Assembly: GCA_013696695.1 (NCBI GenBank)
Contig: JACCYD010000944.1
Location: forward strand, 1 to 6,620
Reading direction: 5' to 3'
DNA: 6,620 bases
Source of the DNA: Deltaproteobacteria bacterium
GTDB lineage: Bacteria; Myxococcota_A; Polyangia; Haliangiales; Haliangiaceae
Shown: positions 1-6,525 of the stretch, one piece after another
How the letters are laid out: every line of letters starts with the position of its first letter
Numbering within the stretch: the first letter of the stretch is position 1
Translations under genes and position numbers: made by a program
The notes under the pieces: generated by a model
Told to the model about the DNA's origin: nothing
What the model saw: only the letters and a program-made list of their open reading frames with translations
The model's database searches: none

Positions 1-75
1 GAGCTGTGCAAGCGGCTCGGCGGCGAATGGGACATCCTGGTTCGTCACAGGGATGTCGAGCGAGGTGCAGGATGA
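1..75 (+). CDS. rapZ: C-terminal end of a RapZ-family nucleotide-binding protein (partial)
   Basis: Frame 1 is open from the window edge to a TGA at 73-75 and encodes 24 residues ending in ILVRHRDVERGAG. The stretch VRHRDVER matches, from memory, the conserved tail of RapZ/YvcJ P-loop proteins, whose last strand ends in a (V/T)xHRDxE(R/K) motif; the preceding ELCKRLGGEW would be the helix after the family's CTGGxHRSV segment, which lies outside the window. RapZ proteins bind nucleotides; in E. coli RapZ acts as an RNase adaptor controlling amino-sugar synthesis. In many proteobacteria and Gram-positives the gene sits beside ptsH or hprK, which supports the call: ptsH begins 20 bp downstream. 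Only the tail is visible, so the Walker motifs cannot be checked and the identification rests on a short motif plus context. Confidence 0.72.
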   Translation, partial: ELCKRLGGEWDILVRHRDVERGAG

Positions 76-82
76 CGAGTAC

Positions 83-90
83 GGGAGGGG
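83..90 (+). promoter_or_regulatory. Strong ribosome binding site deciding the HPr start
   Basis: GGGAGGGG lies just before the ATG at 96, with GGAGG at 84-88 leaving a 7-nt spacer. The other in-frame ATG at 72 overlaps the upstream TGA as ATGA but has no comparable purine-rich site and would add eight residues that HPr proteins lack. The start at 96 is therefore preferred. Confidence 0.75.
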
Positions 91-95
91 TGGAG

Positions 96-365
96 ATGGC
101 CGAGAAGACACTCGTGATCCAGAACGAGCTCGGGCTTCACGCCCGTGCTGCAACCAAGCTCGTGCAGCTTGCCTCGAAGTATCCGTGCGAGGTGACCGTG
201 AGCAAGGACGGTCACGAGGTCAACGGCAAGAGCATCATGGGCGTGCTGATGCTGGTCGCCAGCAAGGGCACCACGGTGGTGGTGCGTGGGAAAGGTGAGA
301 AGGCGGGGGAGGCGGTGACTGCGATCGCCGCGCTGATCGACGACAAGTTCGGCGAGGGGAAATGA
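96..365 (+). CDS. ptsH: HPr, phosphocarrier protein of the PEP phosphotransferase system
   Basis: This 89-residue protein is the usual HPr length (85-90). It accepts phosphate from EI on a histidine and passes it to EIIA domains or regulatory targets in the cytoplasm. The active-site motif GLHARAA is at residues 13-19, with the phospho-acceptor His15 and the conserved Arg17. The second site, GKSIMGV (44-50), carries Ser46, the residue phosphorylated by HPr kinase/phosphorylase where that enzyme exists. Both sites are intact, so the protein could serve catalytic and regulatory roles. It starts at 96 behind a strong ribosome binding site and ends 10 bp before ptsI. The order rapZ-ptsH-ptsI with no sugar-specific EIIB/EIIC points to a regulatory PTS. 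An Npr-type (nitrogen PTS) role cannot be excluded from sequence alone. The family call is secure. Confidence 0.96.
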   Translation: MAEKTLVIQNELGLHARAATKLVQLASKYPCEVTVSKDGHEVNGKSIMGVLMLVASKGTTVVVRGKGEKAGEAVTAIAALIDDKFGEGK

Positions 366-375
366 TCGGGCTGGC

Positions 376-2142
376 ATGACCGAGCGACGCGAAGAAATCC
401 GCCGCAAGGGGCTCGGCGTCTCGCAGGGCATCGCGTTCGGTCGCGCGTACTTGATCGGGCGCGACACGCTGAAGGCGCCGCGCCACCACATCGAAGCCGA
501 TGACATCGACACCGAGGTTGCCCGCCTCTACAAGGCGATCGCCGCATCCGACAAGCAGCTGGCGAAGATCAAGGACAAGCTCGCTTCGGAGAACGAGAGC
601 GACTACCACATCATCACCGCCCATCAGATGATGCTCCACGACGAGCACCTGGTCGGCGCGGCGGTCAGCTACATCCGCGACGAGCTGATCAACGCCGAGT
701 GGGGAGCGCGCAAGGCGGTCGACGACATCACCCGCGTGTTCGACGCGCTCGAGGACGAATACCTGCGCGAGCGCCGCAGTGACGTCGAATTCGTGTTCGA
801 GCGCGTGCTGCGCAACTTGCTCGGCCGCGACACCGGCCCGCCGTCGCCACCGCCCGACGCGATCGTGGTCGCCTACGATCTGTCACCGGCCGATACCTCG
901 CAACTTCACAAGGCCGCGGTCTCGGGCCTGATCACCGACGCCGGCGGAAAGACCTCGCACACCGCGATCATCGCGCGTGCGCACGAGATCCCCGCCGTGG
1001 TTGGCCTCGAGAACATCACCGAGATCATCGAGACCGACGACCTGGTGCTGATCGATGGTGGCGCGGGCATCGTGATCGTCAACCCGTCGGCGGCGACGGT
1101 TGCCGAGTTTCGCGACGAGCAGCGGCGGCAGGTCGCGGCGACGTCGCAGCTGCAGGCGATGCGCGACCTCCCGGCGCGCACGCGAGACGACACCGACATC
1201 CAGCTCTACGCGAACATCGATATGCCCGACGAGCTCGAGGATGCGATCGAGTACGGCGCGATGGGCGTCGGACTGTTCCGCACCGAGTTCTTGTACATGG
1301 GGCACGCCGACCTGCCCGACGAGGAGCGCCACTACCAGGCGGGGATCGACGTCATCACCAAGCTGAACGGGTTGCCGGCGACGATCCGGACGTTCGATCT
1401 CGGCGCCGACAAGCTCGCGCCGTTCCTCACGGCGGCGGCGCTCGAGGAAGCGAACCCGGCGCTCGGGTTGCGTTCGATCCGGCTGTGCCTCGCAGAGCTC
1501 GGCCGGCCGCTGTTCCGCACGCAGCTCCGCGGCCTGTTGCGCGCGTCCGCCCACGGTCCGATCAAGCTGATGTTCCCGATGATCTCGGGCGTCGCCGAGT
1601 TGCGCGCGGCGAAGACCGTCGTCGACGAGGTCAAAGCCGAGCTGGGAGCCGCGGGCATCCTGTACGACGAGCAGATCAAGATCGGCATCATGATCGAGAT
1701 GCCGTCCGCGGCGCTGACGGCCGATCTGCTCGCGCAGGAATGCGACTTCTTCTCGATCGGGACGAACGACCTGATCCAGTACACGATGGCCGTCGACCGC
1801 GTGAACGAGTACGTGTCGTACCTCTACGAGCCGCTGCATCCATCGCTGCTACGGCTGATCGGCGGGGTCGCTGCGGCGGCGAAGAACGCGAACATCCCGG
1901 TCACGATCTGCGGCGAGATGGCGGGCGATCCGATGATCGCGCCGGTGTTGATCGGGCTCGGGATGCGGGAGTTCTCGATGTCCGCGGTGTCGGTGCCCGA
2001 GGTCAAGGCGATGATCAGAAGCCTCGGGGTCGCCGAGTGTACGGCGCTGGTCAAGACGATCCAGACGCTGCCGACCGCGGCCGAGATTCGCGCGATGGTG
2101 AGCGACTACCTGGCCAGGATCGCGGGACCAAGCAAGAGATGA
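376..2142 (+). CDS. ptsI: Phosphoenolpyruvate-protein phosphotransferase (PTS Enzyme I)
   Basis: Enzyme I autophosphorylates with phosphoenolpyruvate and donates the phosphate to HPr His15. The 588 residues are close to the usual EI size (about 570-590). The order is complete: an N-terminal segment KGLGVSQGIAFGRA (11-24), the helical HPr-binding region (about 30-150), the phosphohistidine motif GGKTSHTAIIAR (190-201) with active His195, and the PEP-binding TIM barrel (about 265-560). Catalytic residues are all present: Arg302 in FRTEF, Arg338 in TIRTFDLG, Glu440 in MIEMPSAA, Asn464-Asp465 in GTNDLIQY, Arg475, and Cys512 in CGEMAG. There is no N-terminal GAF domain, so it is a plain EI rather than the PtsP (EI-Ntr) form. 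The ATG at 376 lies 10 bp after ptsH; the nearest purine-rich stretch (354-360) is about 15 nt away, so initiation probably relies on coupling to ptsH. Its TGA overlaps the next gene's ATG. Confidence 0.97.
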   Translation: MTERREEIRRKGLGVSQGIAFGRAYLIGRDTLKAPRHHIEADDIDTEVARLYKAIAASDKQLAKIKDKLASENESDYHIITAHQMMLHDEHLVGAAVSYIRDELINAEWGARKAVDDITRVFDALEDEYLRERRSDVEFVFERVLRNLLGRDTGPPSPPPDAIVVAYDLSPADTSQLHKAAVSGLITDAGGKTSHTAIIARAHEIPAVVGLENITEIIETDDLVLIDGGAGIVIVNPSAATVAEFRDEQRRQVAATSQLQAMRDLPARTRDDTDIQLYANIDMPDELEDAIEYGAMGVGLFRTEFLYMGHADLPDEERHYQAGIDVITKLNGLPATIRTFDLGADKLAPFLTAAALEEANPALGLRSIRLCLAELGRPLFRTQLRGLLRASAHGPIKLMFPMISGVAELRAAKTVVDEVKAELGAAGILYDEQIKIGIMIEMPSAALTADLLAQECDFFSIGTNDLIQYTMAVDRVNEYVSYLYEPLHPSLLRLIGGVAAAAKNANIPVTICGEMAGDPMIAPVLIGLGMREFSMSAVSVPEVKAMIRSLGVAECTALVKTIQTLPTAAEIRAMVSDYLARIAGPSKR

Positions 2143-5057
2143 AGCTGCAGCTTGCCGTCTGCGCCGTGCTCGCAGCGGCCACCGTGGCGGAGGCCGGCGA
2201 TCCCACGCTGAGCTTCTACACGATCGAGACCGAGCACTTCGTCATCCATTACTATTCGCGGCTCGACGCAGCAGCGCGCCGGCTGGGAGTCGTCGCCGAA
2301 CGGGCCCATCGCCAGCTAGCGCCGGCCCTCGATCACAAGCCTGCCGAGAAGACGATCATCGTGCTGGTCGACGACACCGACAGCGCGAACGGATTCGCGG
2401 GCGTGTTGCCCCGCAACGCGATCCAGTTGTTCGCGACCGCACCCGGCGCGTTCACCGAGCTCGACGATCACGACGACTGGCTGTACGGCCTCGTCACGCA
2501 CGAGTACACGCACATCCTTCACCTCGACACGATCGAGGGCCTGCCCACGATCTACAACCGGATCTTCGGCAAGACCTGGGCGCCGAACCAGATCATGCCG
2601 CGCTGGCTCATCGAGGGCGTCGCGACCTACGAGGAGAGCAAGAAGACGTCGGGCGGGCGAAATCGTGGCACGCGCTTCGAGCAGATCATCCGGATCGCGC
2701 GCCACGACGACAAGGACCTGCGGCTCGACGAGGTCAGCGGTGCGCCGCGCCAGTTCCCGCGTGGCAATGCGGTCTACGTCTACGGCTCGCACTTCTTGCG
2801 CTACGTGTTCGATCGGTTCGGCGAGGATGCGCTGCGCGCGATGTCTCACGCGAGCGGCAAGCATCCGGTGCCGTACGCGATCAATCGCCAGATCGCGAAG
2901 GTGACCGGCAAGCCGTTCACGACGCTGTACGACGACTGGAAAGGCTACCTGCGCGACCGCTACGGGATGCAGGAGATGGCGGCGGAGCGCCGCGGCCTGG
3001 CGTCGGGACGCGCGCTGACCACGACCGGCGAGGTCAACTTCTTCCCGCGCTACTCCGCCGACGGCACCCAGCTGTACTGGCTCCAGAGCGATGGCGAGAG
3101 CCTCGGGCACATTCGCGCGATCACGCTCGGCCCGGATTCGGATGACCCGCGCGAAACTGTTTCGCGCGTACCGCGCGACATCATGCGCGCGGATGCGATC
3201 GGCGCGTTCGATGTGTTGCCCGACGGCTCGCTGGTATTCGAGCAGAATCGGCTGTTCCGGCGCGAGTACTCCTATCAGGATCTGATGCTGTGGGACGCGA
3301 AGACCAACCAACAGACCCGGCTGACCACGGGGGCGCGCGCTCGCGAGCCCTCGGTGTCTCCCGATGGTCGCCGCGTCGCGTTCTCGATGAACGAGACCAA
3401 CGAGAGCGTGCTGGCGATCACCGACACCGTGCCGGGCGCCGCGATCTCGGTCGCGTGGCGAGGCCAGGCGCGCGATCAGGTCTACCAGCCGGCGTGGAGC
3501 CCCGATGGCAAGCGCATCGCGTTCTCCGCCTGGAAGCGCGACGACAAGCGCGACATCTTGATCGTCGAGCTCGCCTCGGGTGCGGTCAAGACCGTCACCG
3601 ACGATCGCGCGATCGACATGGCGCCGACGTGGTCGCGCGATAGCCGGTACGTGTACTTCGATAGCGATCGCACCAGCATCTCGAACATCTTCGCGTACGA
3701 CACCGTCGATGGCTCGACCTGGCAAGTGACGAACGTGCTCGGCGGTGCGTTCCGGCCGGCGGCATCGCCCGACGGCAGACGCCTCGCGTTTCAGAACGCC
3801 GTGCCCAAGGGCGGCTACGACCTCTACGAGATCGCGCTCGATCGCAAGGCGTGGTTGCCCGCGCACGAATATGTCGACGATCGACCGCCCCCATCGGCGA
3901 TCCGCGACGACGAAGCCCAGGTCACCAAACCGCGCGCGTATCGCCCGATCGAGACCCTCGCGCCGCGCTCGTGGTCCGCGCAGCTGTCGGCCACGGGCAA
4001 CGACACCAGCGTGACGCTGCAGACCGATGGCTCCGATCCTTTCGGCCTCCACTCGTATCAGCTCGCGCTCGGCACGAACCTGTCGACCGGTGACATCAAT
4101 ATCGGTGCGTCCTACGCGTATTCGCGACTGCGCTGGCCGATCCGGATCGCGGCGGCGCGCACGCTGTCGGAGCGTGGAGGGTTTCGCGTCGACGGCGTCA
4201 ACCAGACCTTCAAGCAGGAGGATTGGAGCGCGACGCTGTCGAGCTCGATCCCGTTCGAGGCCCGGCCGCTGTCGACGTGGTCGCTGTCGTTCGACTACGA
4301 CCTCGATTACTTCCGGCTGGTCGACGAGCCGCTGATTCTCCCCGAGATGCCGGATCCGAATCAGCAGGTGCCGGTCGTTCCGCTGACCAACTATCGGCAG
4401 GCCGGACTCGGCGTACGGGTGTCGTATTCGAGCGTGCGCGGCGTGACGTTCGGCGTCGGTCCGCAAGCCGGCTTCGACGCATCGGTCGGCATCCGCATCG
4501 ATCACGAAGCGCTCGGCGCGACGTTCGCGAGCGCGACCGTGAGCTACTCGACGAATGCGTTTCGCCGGCTGTGGGGCAGGACGCCCGTGCTCGCGGCGCG
4601 CCTCGTCGGGGCGTTTCGCGCCGGCGATCTCGTACGGCCCGGCGGCTTCGCCCTCGGTGGCGTGCCTTCGCAGGACATCATCAATTCGATCGTCAATAGC
4701 ATCCGCACCGGGGTCACCGGCTATCTGCGCGGCTATGCACCACGCACGGTCTCGGGCAACCAGTTCCATCTGCTGAACCTCGAGTACCGGCAGGAGCTGA
4801 TGCGCATCGAGCGCGGCCTCGGCACGCTGCCGGTCTATTTTCGCCGCGTCTCGATCGCCGGGTTGGGCGACGTCGGCACGGCGTTCGAGACCGAGCTCGA
4901 GATCGATCGCAACGTGCGGTACTCGATCGGCGGTGCGCTGCGCGTCGACGCGTTTTTCGGCTACTTCGTGCCAGGAACGTTCGAGGTCGGATACGCGCGC
5001 GGGCTCACCGAGGATGGCATCGACGAGGGCTGGTTCTTGCTGACGGGGAGCCTGTGA
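2139..5057 (+). CDS. Exported zinc-peptidase-like / PD40 propeller / Omp85-like outer-membrane barrel protein
   Basis: This 972-residue protein has three parts. Residues 1-19 form a signal peptide (MKLQL, a hydrophobic core, then AEA before Gly20), a signal peptidase I type site. Residues about 28-280 resemble the peptidase MA-like gluzincin fold: HEYTH at 121-125 supplies two zinc-ligand histidines and the catalytic Glu122, and Glu159 in WLIEGVATYEE is the likely third ligand. Residues about 295-580 contain repeated PD40/TolB-like blades, clearest at PSVSPDGRRVAFS (404-416), PAWSPDGKRIAFS (451-463), PTWSRDSRYVYF (496-507) and PAASPDGRRLAF (540-551). From about 610 the sequence alternates like a beta-barrel and has GYLRGY (861-866) followed by NLEYRQEL, matching the Omp85 loop-6 (V/L)RG(Y/F) region and next strand. 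By analogy with Omp85 proteins, the peptidase and propeller would sit in the periplasm where POTRA domains normally lie. The start is the ATG overlapping the ptsI stop (ATGA). The open frame extends upstream to 1485, but that part is arginine-rich out-of-frame ptsI sequence. Substrate and function are unknown; the zinc site is intact but activity is inferred. Confidence 0.88.
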   Translation: MKLQLAVCAVLAAATVAEAGDPTLSFYTIETEHFVIHYYSRLDAAARRLGVVAERAHRQLAPALDHKPAEKTIIVLVDDTDSANGFAGVLPRNAIQLFATAPGAFTELDDHDDWLYGLVTHEYTHILHLDTIEGLPTIYNRIFGKTWAPNQIMPRWLIEGVATYEESKKTSGGRNRGTRFEQIIRIARHDDKDLRLDEVSGAPRQFPRGNAVYVYGSHFLRYVFDRFGEDALRAMSHASGKHPVPYAINRQIAKVTGKPFTTLYDDWKGYLRDRYGMQEMAAERRGLASGRALTTTGEVNFFPRYSADGTQLYWLQSDGESLGHIRAITLGPDSDDPRETVSRVPRDIMRADAIGAFDVLPDGSLVFEQNRLFRREYSYQDLMLWDAKTNQQTRLTTGARAREPSVSPDGRRVAFSMNETNESVLAITDTVPGAAISVAWRGQARDQVYQPAWSPDGKRIAFSAWKRDDKRDILIVELASGAVKTVTDDRAIDMAPTWSRDSRYVYFDSDRTSISNIFAYDTVDGSTWQVTNVLGGAFRPAASPDGRRLAFQNAVPKGGYDLYEIALDRKAWLPAHEYVDDRPPPSAIRDDEAQVTKPRAYRPIETLAPRSWSAQLSATGNDTSVTLQTDGSDPFGLHSYQLALGTNLSTGDINIGASYAYSRLRWPIRIAAARTLSERGGFRVDGVNQTFKQEDWSATLSSSIPFEARPLSTWSLSFDYDLDYFRLVDEPLILPEMPDPNQQVPVVPLTNYRQAGLGVRVSYSSVRGVTFGVGPQAGFDASVGIRIDHEALGATFASATVSYSTNAFRRLWGRTPVLAARLVGAFRAGDLVRPGGFALGGVPSQDIINSIVNSIRTGVTGYLRGYAPRTVSGNQFHLLNLEYRQELMRIERGLGTLPVYFRRVSIAGLGDVGTAFETELEIDRNVRYSIGGALRVDAFFGYFVPGTFEVGYARGLTEDGIDEGWFLLTGSL
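3148..3168. repeat. Perfect 10-bp inverted repeat inside the propeller coding region
   Basis: CGCGCGAAAC (3148-3157) and GTTTCGCGCG (3159-3168) are exact reverse complements around a single T at 3158. A second, weaker inverted repeat follows directly: CCGCGCG (3171-3177) and CGCGCGG (3186-3192) with an 8-nt spacer. Both lie in the coding region for residues about 337-351 of the peptidase-barrel protein, between propeller blades. As RNA the first could fold as a 9-bp stem with a CTG loop; as DNA it has the symmetry of a dimer-binding site. CG-rich codons make short GC palindromes common here, but the AAAC/GTTT core is not explained by GC bias. Function is unknown and chance is possible. Confidence 0.5.
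5045..5050 (+). promoter_or_regulatory. Ribosome binding site for the GTG start of the kinase-like gene
   Basis: GGGGAG precedes the GTG at 5054 with a short 3-nt spacer. The GTG overlaps the upstream stop as GTGA (5054-5057), so terminating ribosomes could re-initiate there. The spacing is tight, and coupling may matter more than the site itself. Confidence 0.45.
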
Positions 5058-5719
5058 CGGACCGGATCGCGGGAGAAGTCGCCGCCGATATCGCGAGCGT
5101 GCTCGCGGAGCCGGTGCGCGCGCTGCGTGATCGGCTCGGCCTCGTCGTCGATCACCTCGAGCGCCATGTCGCGACCTCGACCGGGCCGGCGCCATATCCG
5201 TGGCGATCGCTGCAGTCGCTGCGGCAGGATCTCGGCGGCGCGTACCTCGAGGCCACCACGCTCGCGCGCCGGATCGAGGAGCTCGAGAGCGCACTTGCCG
5301 CCGCCGCTGCCGCACCTGACTGGTTCGAGCTCGCGGGCGCGGTCGATCACGGGCTGCGACTCGCGAACCATCACATCGCGAGTGGCATCGAGCTGATGAT
5401 CGATCTCGGATCGACGCCGCGAGTGCGTGGCACCGCCGGCACGCTGGCTCTGGTCGTCGCGCAGCTGGTGGCGATCTGTGCCGACTCGGCGCGCGCGCTG
5501 CCGAATAGCACGCTCAGCGTGCGGACGATGGTGGAGCAACTCGACGGCGAGACGCTCGCCCTGATCCAGATCATCGATAACGGCAGCGGCAGCTCCCGGG
5601 CCGTCGCAGTCGGCGACATCGCGCGAGAGATCACTGCAGCGTGGGGAACACAGGTGGACGCAACCTCGGAACCCGATCATGGCTGCGCGTTCGAGCTTCG
5701 GCTCGTCACCTCGACCTGA
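5054..5719 (+). CDS. Degenerate histidine-kinase-like protein lacking the phospho-acceptor histidine
   Basis: The 221-residue protein has no signal peptide or membrane segment and resembles the core of a sensor kinase with no sensor domain. Residues 8-38 (EVAADIASVLAEPVRALRDR onward) look like the first DHp helix, and about 52-82 the second. The P-V-x-A-L pattern fits HisKA and ChpT-type helices, but the position where H of HE/HD is expected appears to be Ser15. Residues about 89-219 resemble the HATPase fold: AGTLALVVAQLVAICADSA (128-146) aligns with the N-box helix but lacks its key Asn; IDNGSG (174-179) keeps the G1 DxGxG; the ATP lid is almost absent; AVAVG (183-187) replaces the GxGxG of G2; and TSEPDHGCAFELRL (204-217) matches the usual terminal strands. 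This suggests a pseudokinase or a phosphotransfer or docking partner. No response regulator is visible nearby. The GTG start overlaps the preceding stop by 4 bp, giving a probable co-translated unit. The fold is inferred by eye. Confidence 0.78.
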   Translation: MTDRIAGEVAADIASVLAEPVRALRDRLGLVVDHLERHVATSTGPAPYPWRSLQSLRQDLGGAYLEATTLARRIEELESALAAAAAAPDWFELAGAVDHGLRLANHHIASGIELMIDLGSTPRVRGTAGTLALVVAQLVAICADSARALPNSTLSVRTMVEQLDGETLALIQIIDNGSGSSRAVAVGDIAREITAAWGTQVDATSEPDHGCAFELRLVTST

Positions 5720-5740
5720 CCTCCTCGTCGAGCGCGTCAG
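5716..5740. terminator. Imperfect dyad spanning the convergent stop codons, possible bidirectional terminator
   Basis: The only gap between the convergent genes is 5720-5736. A dyad centred on T5728 pairs CTGAC (5716-5720) with GTCAG (5736-5740) and CTCG (5724-5727) with CGAG (5729-5732), with a symmetric 3x3 mismatch between. The outer arms contain both TGA stops, so part of the symmetry comes from two convergent TGA codons. There is no T-tract on either side, so this is not a canonical intrinsic terminator; Rho-dependent termination or read-through into antisense is equally possible. Confidence 0.3.
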
Positions 5741-6525
5741 CGACCGGCGGTGTGTCCGGACCACGCTTCGTAGTCCGCGATCCGCTTCGACAGCACCGTG
5801 ACGTCCTCGCCCTGCGCGGCGCGCTCCTCGGCGGCCACCACGAGTAGGCCCATCGCCGCTTGCAGCAGGCGTCCACCCGTCAGCGGCAGGTTCGCTCCGC
5901 GCAGCGCATACTCGCGAACCTCCGAGATCCGGAACGCGACGTTGCCGACCTGGAGGTAATCGCCACGCAGGTAGCAGACGTCGGCACCGACGAGCAGCGC
6001 GTTCTCGAGCTCGCGGCGCGCCGAGGCTTCGCCCTTACCTTCGGCCTGCGCGCGCATCCGGCGCTTCGCGTCCTCGTAGACCTCGGCGCGCTCGATCGGC
6101 GCATCGCGCGTGTACGGCGCGAGCTGATCGGAGATGCTCTTCGCCGCTTCGGGGCCGTCGGCGACGTGCAGCGCGACCTCGAGATCGCCGAGCGCGAGCA
6201 GCAGATCGCGGCTCCGCGAGCGACGTCGAGCTTCGCTGAAGCGCTCGTGTGCGAGGTACGCGAGTCCGGCGCACGCGAACCAGCTGCCGGGGATCCACGA
6301 CAGCGCAGCCGCGGCGACGCCGGCGGTGGCGAAGCCGGACCACACGAGTGGCGCGGTGGGCGAGCGCCCGATCAGCTCGACGCGATCGAGCAGGCGCGCG
6401 TCGAGGCGAATGATCGGATTTCCCGGCGGCGCGATCACGAGCCACGCGCCGTCGACCCCGATGCCACTGCGCGGCAGCAGGCGGGCTCGATCGATCGTGG
6501 ATTGCGAGCTGGGCTCCATGGTCAT
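5737..6525 (-). CDS. Hypothetical protein with a hydrophobic hairpin
   Basis: The 262-residue product was not recognised. It starts with a hydrophilic segment and a short strand-rich region (GVDGAWLVIAPPGNPIIRLD, 23-42). A hydrophobic stretch at about 59-92 (from PLVWSGFATAG to AGLAYLA), broken by Pro79-Gly80, could be two short membrane helices or a membrane-dipping hairpin. A strongly basic segment (about 100-106, RRRSRSR) follows, which would favour a cytoplasmic C-terminal part. Residues about 107-262 look helical and charged, with a hydrophobic helix near 218-232. The ATG at 6525 overlaps the preceding gene's TGA (ATGA), favouring it over the ATG two codons later at 6519. It is convergent with the kinase-like gene, 17 bp away stop to stop. 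It probably belongs to a minus-strand operon with the partial gene upstream. The only reason to think it real beyond frame length is the 4-bp overlap and ordinary protein composition; function is unknown. Confidence 0.75.
   Translation of the reverse strand: MTMEPSSQSTIDRARLLPRSGIGVDGAWLVIAPPGNPIIRLDARLLDRVELIGRSPTAPLVWSGFATAGVAAAALSWIPGSWFACAGLAYLAHERFSEARRRSRSRDLLLALGDLEVALHVADGPEAAKSISDQLAPYTRDAPIERAEVYEDAKRRMRAQAEGKGEASARRELENALLVGADVCYLRGDYLQVGNVAFRISEVREYALRGANLPLTGGRLLQAAMGLLVVAAEERAAQGEDVTVLSKRIADYEAWSGHTAGR

Noticed and set aside
72..95. An earlier in-frame ATG for HPr overlapping the upstream stop.
   Set aside because: It would add eight residues that HPr lacks and has no good ribosome binding site, whereas the ATG at 96 has GGAGG at ideal spacing.
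883..1839. A 318-codon minus-strand open frame opposite ptsI.
   Set aside because: It is in the same codon-on-codon register with ptsI and has the same cause; its product is low-complexity and charge-rich.
1485..2138. A possible 218-residue N-terminal extension of the peptidase-barrel protein.
   Set aside because: This part is an out-of-frame reading of conserved ptsI sequence, rich in Arg and Asp, and would bury the signal peptide that begins at 2139.
2139..2198. A lipobox-like cysteine (Cys8) in the signal peptide of the peptidase-barrel protein.
   Set aside because: Cys8 is too close to the N-terminus and lies before the main hydrophobic core; the AEA site before Gly20 fits signal peptidase I instead.
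2316..5315. A 999-codon open frame on the minus strand opposite the peptidase-barrel gene.
   Set aside because: Its codons lie in register with the sense codons, so it stays open simply because the sense gene uses no TTA, CTA or TCA after the CTA for Leu60 (2316-2318). The product is arginine-rich with no recognisable domain, while the sense frame has clear domains.
5641..5847. A 68-codon plus-strand frame across the convergent junction.
   Set aside because: It overlaps the end of the kinase-like gene and the end of the minus-strand gene in other frames, has no ribosome binding site worth noting and no recognisable content.
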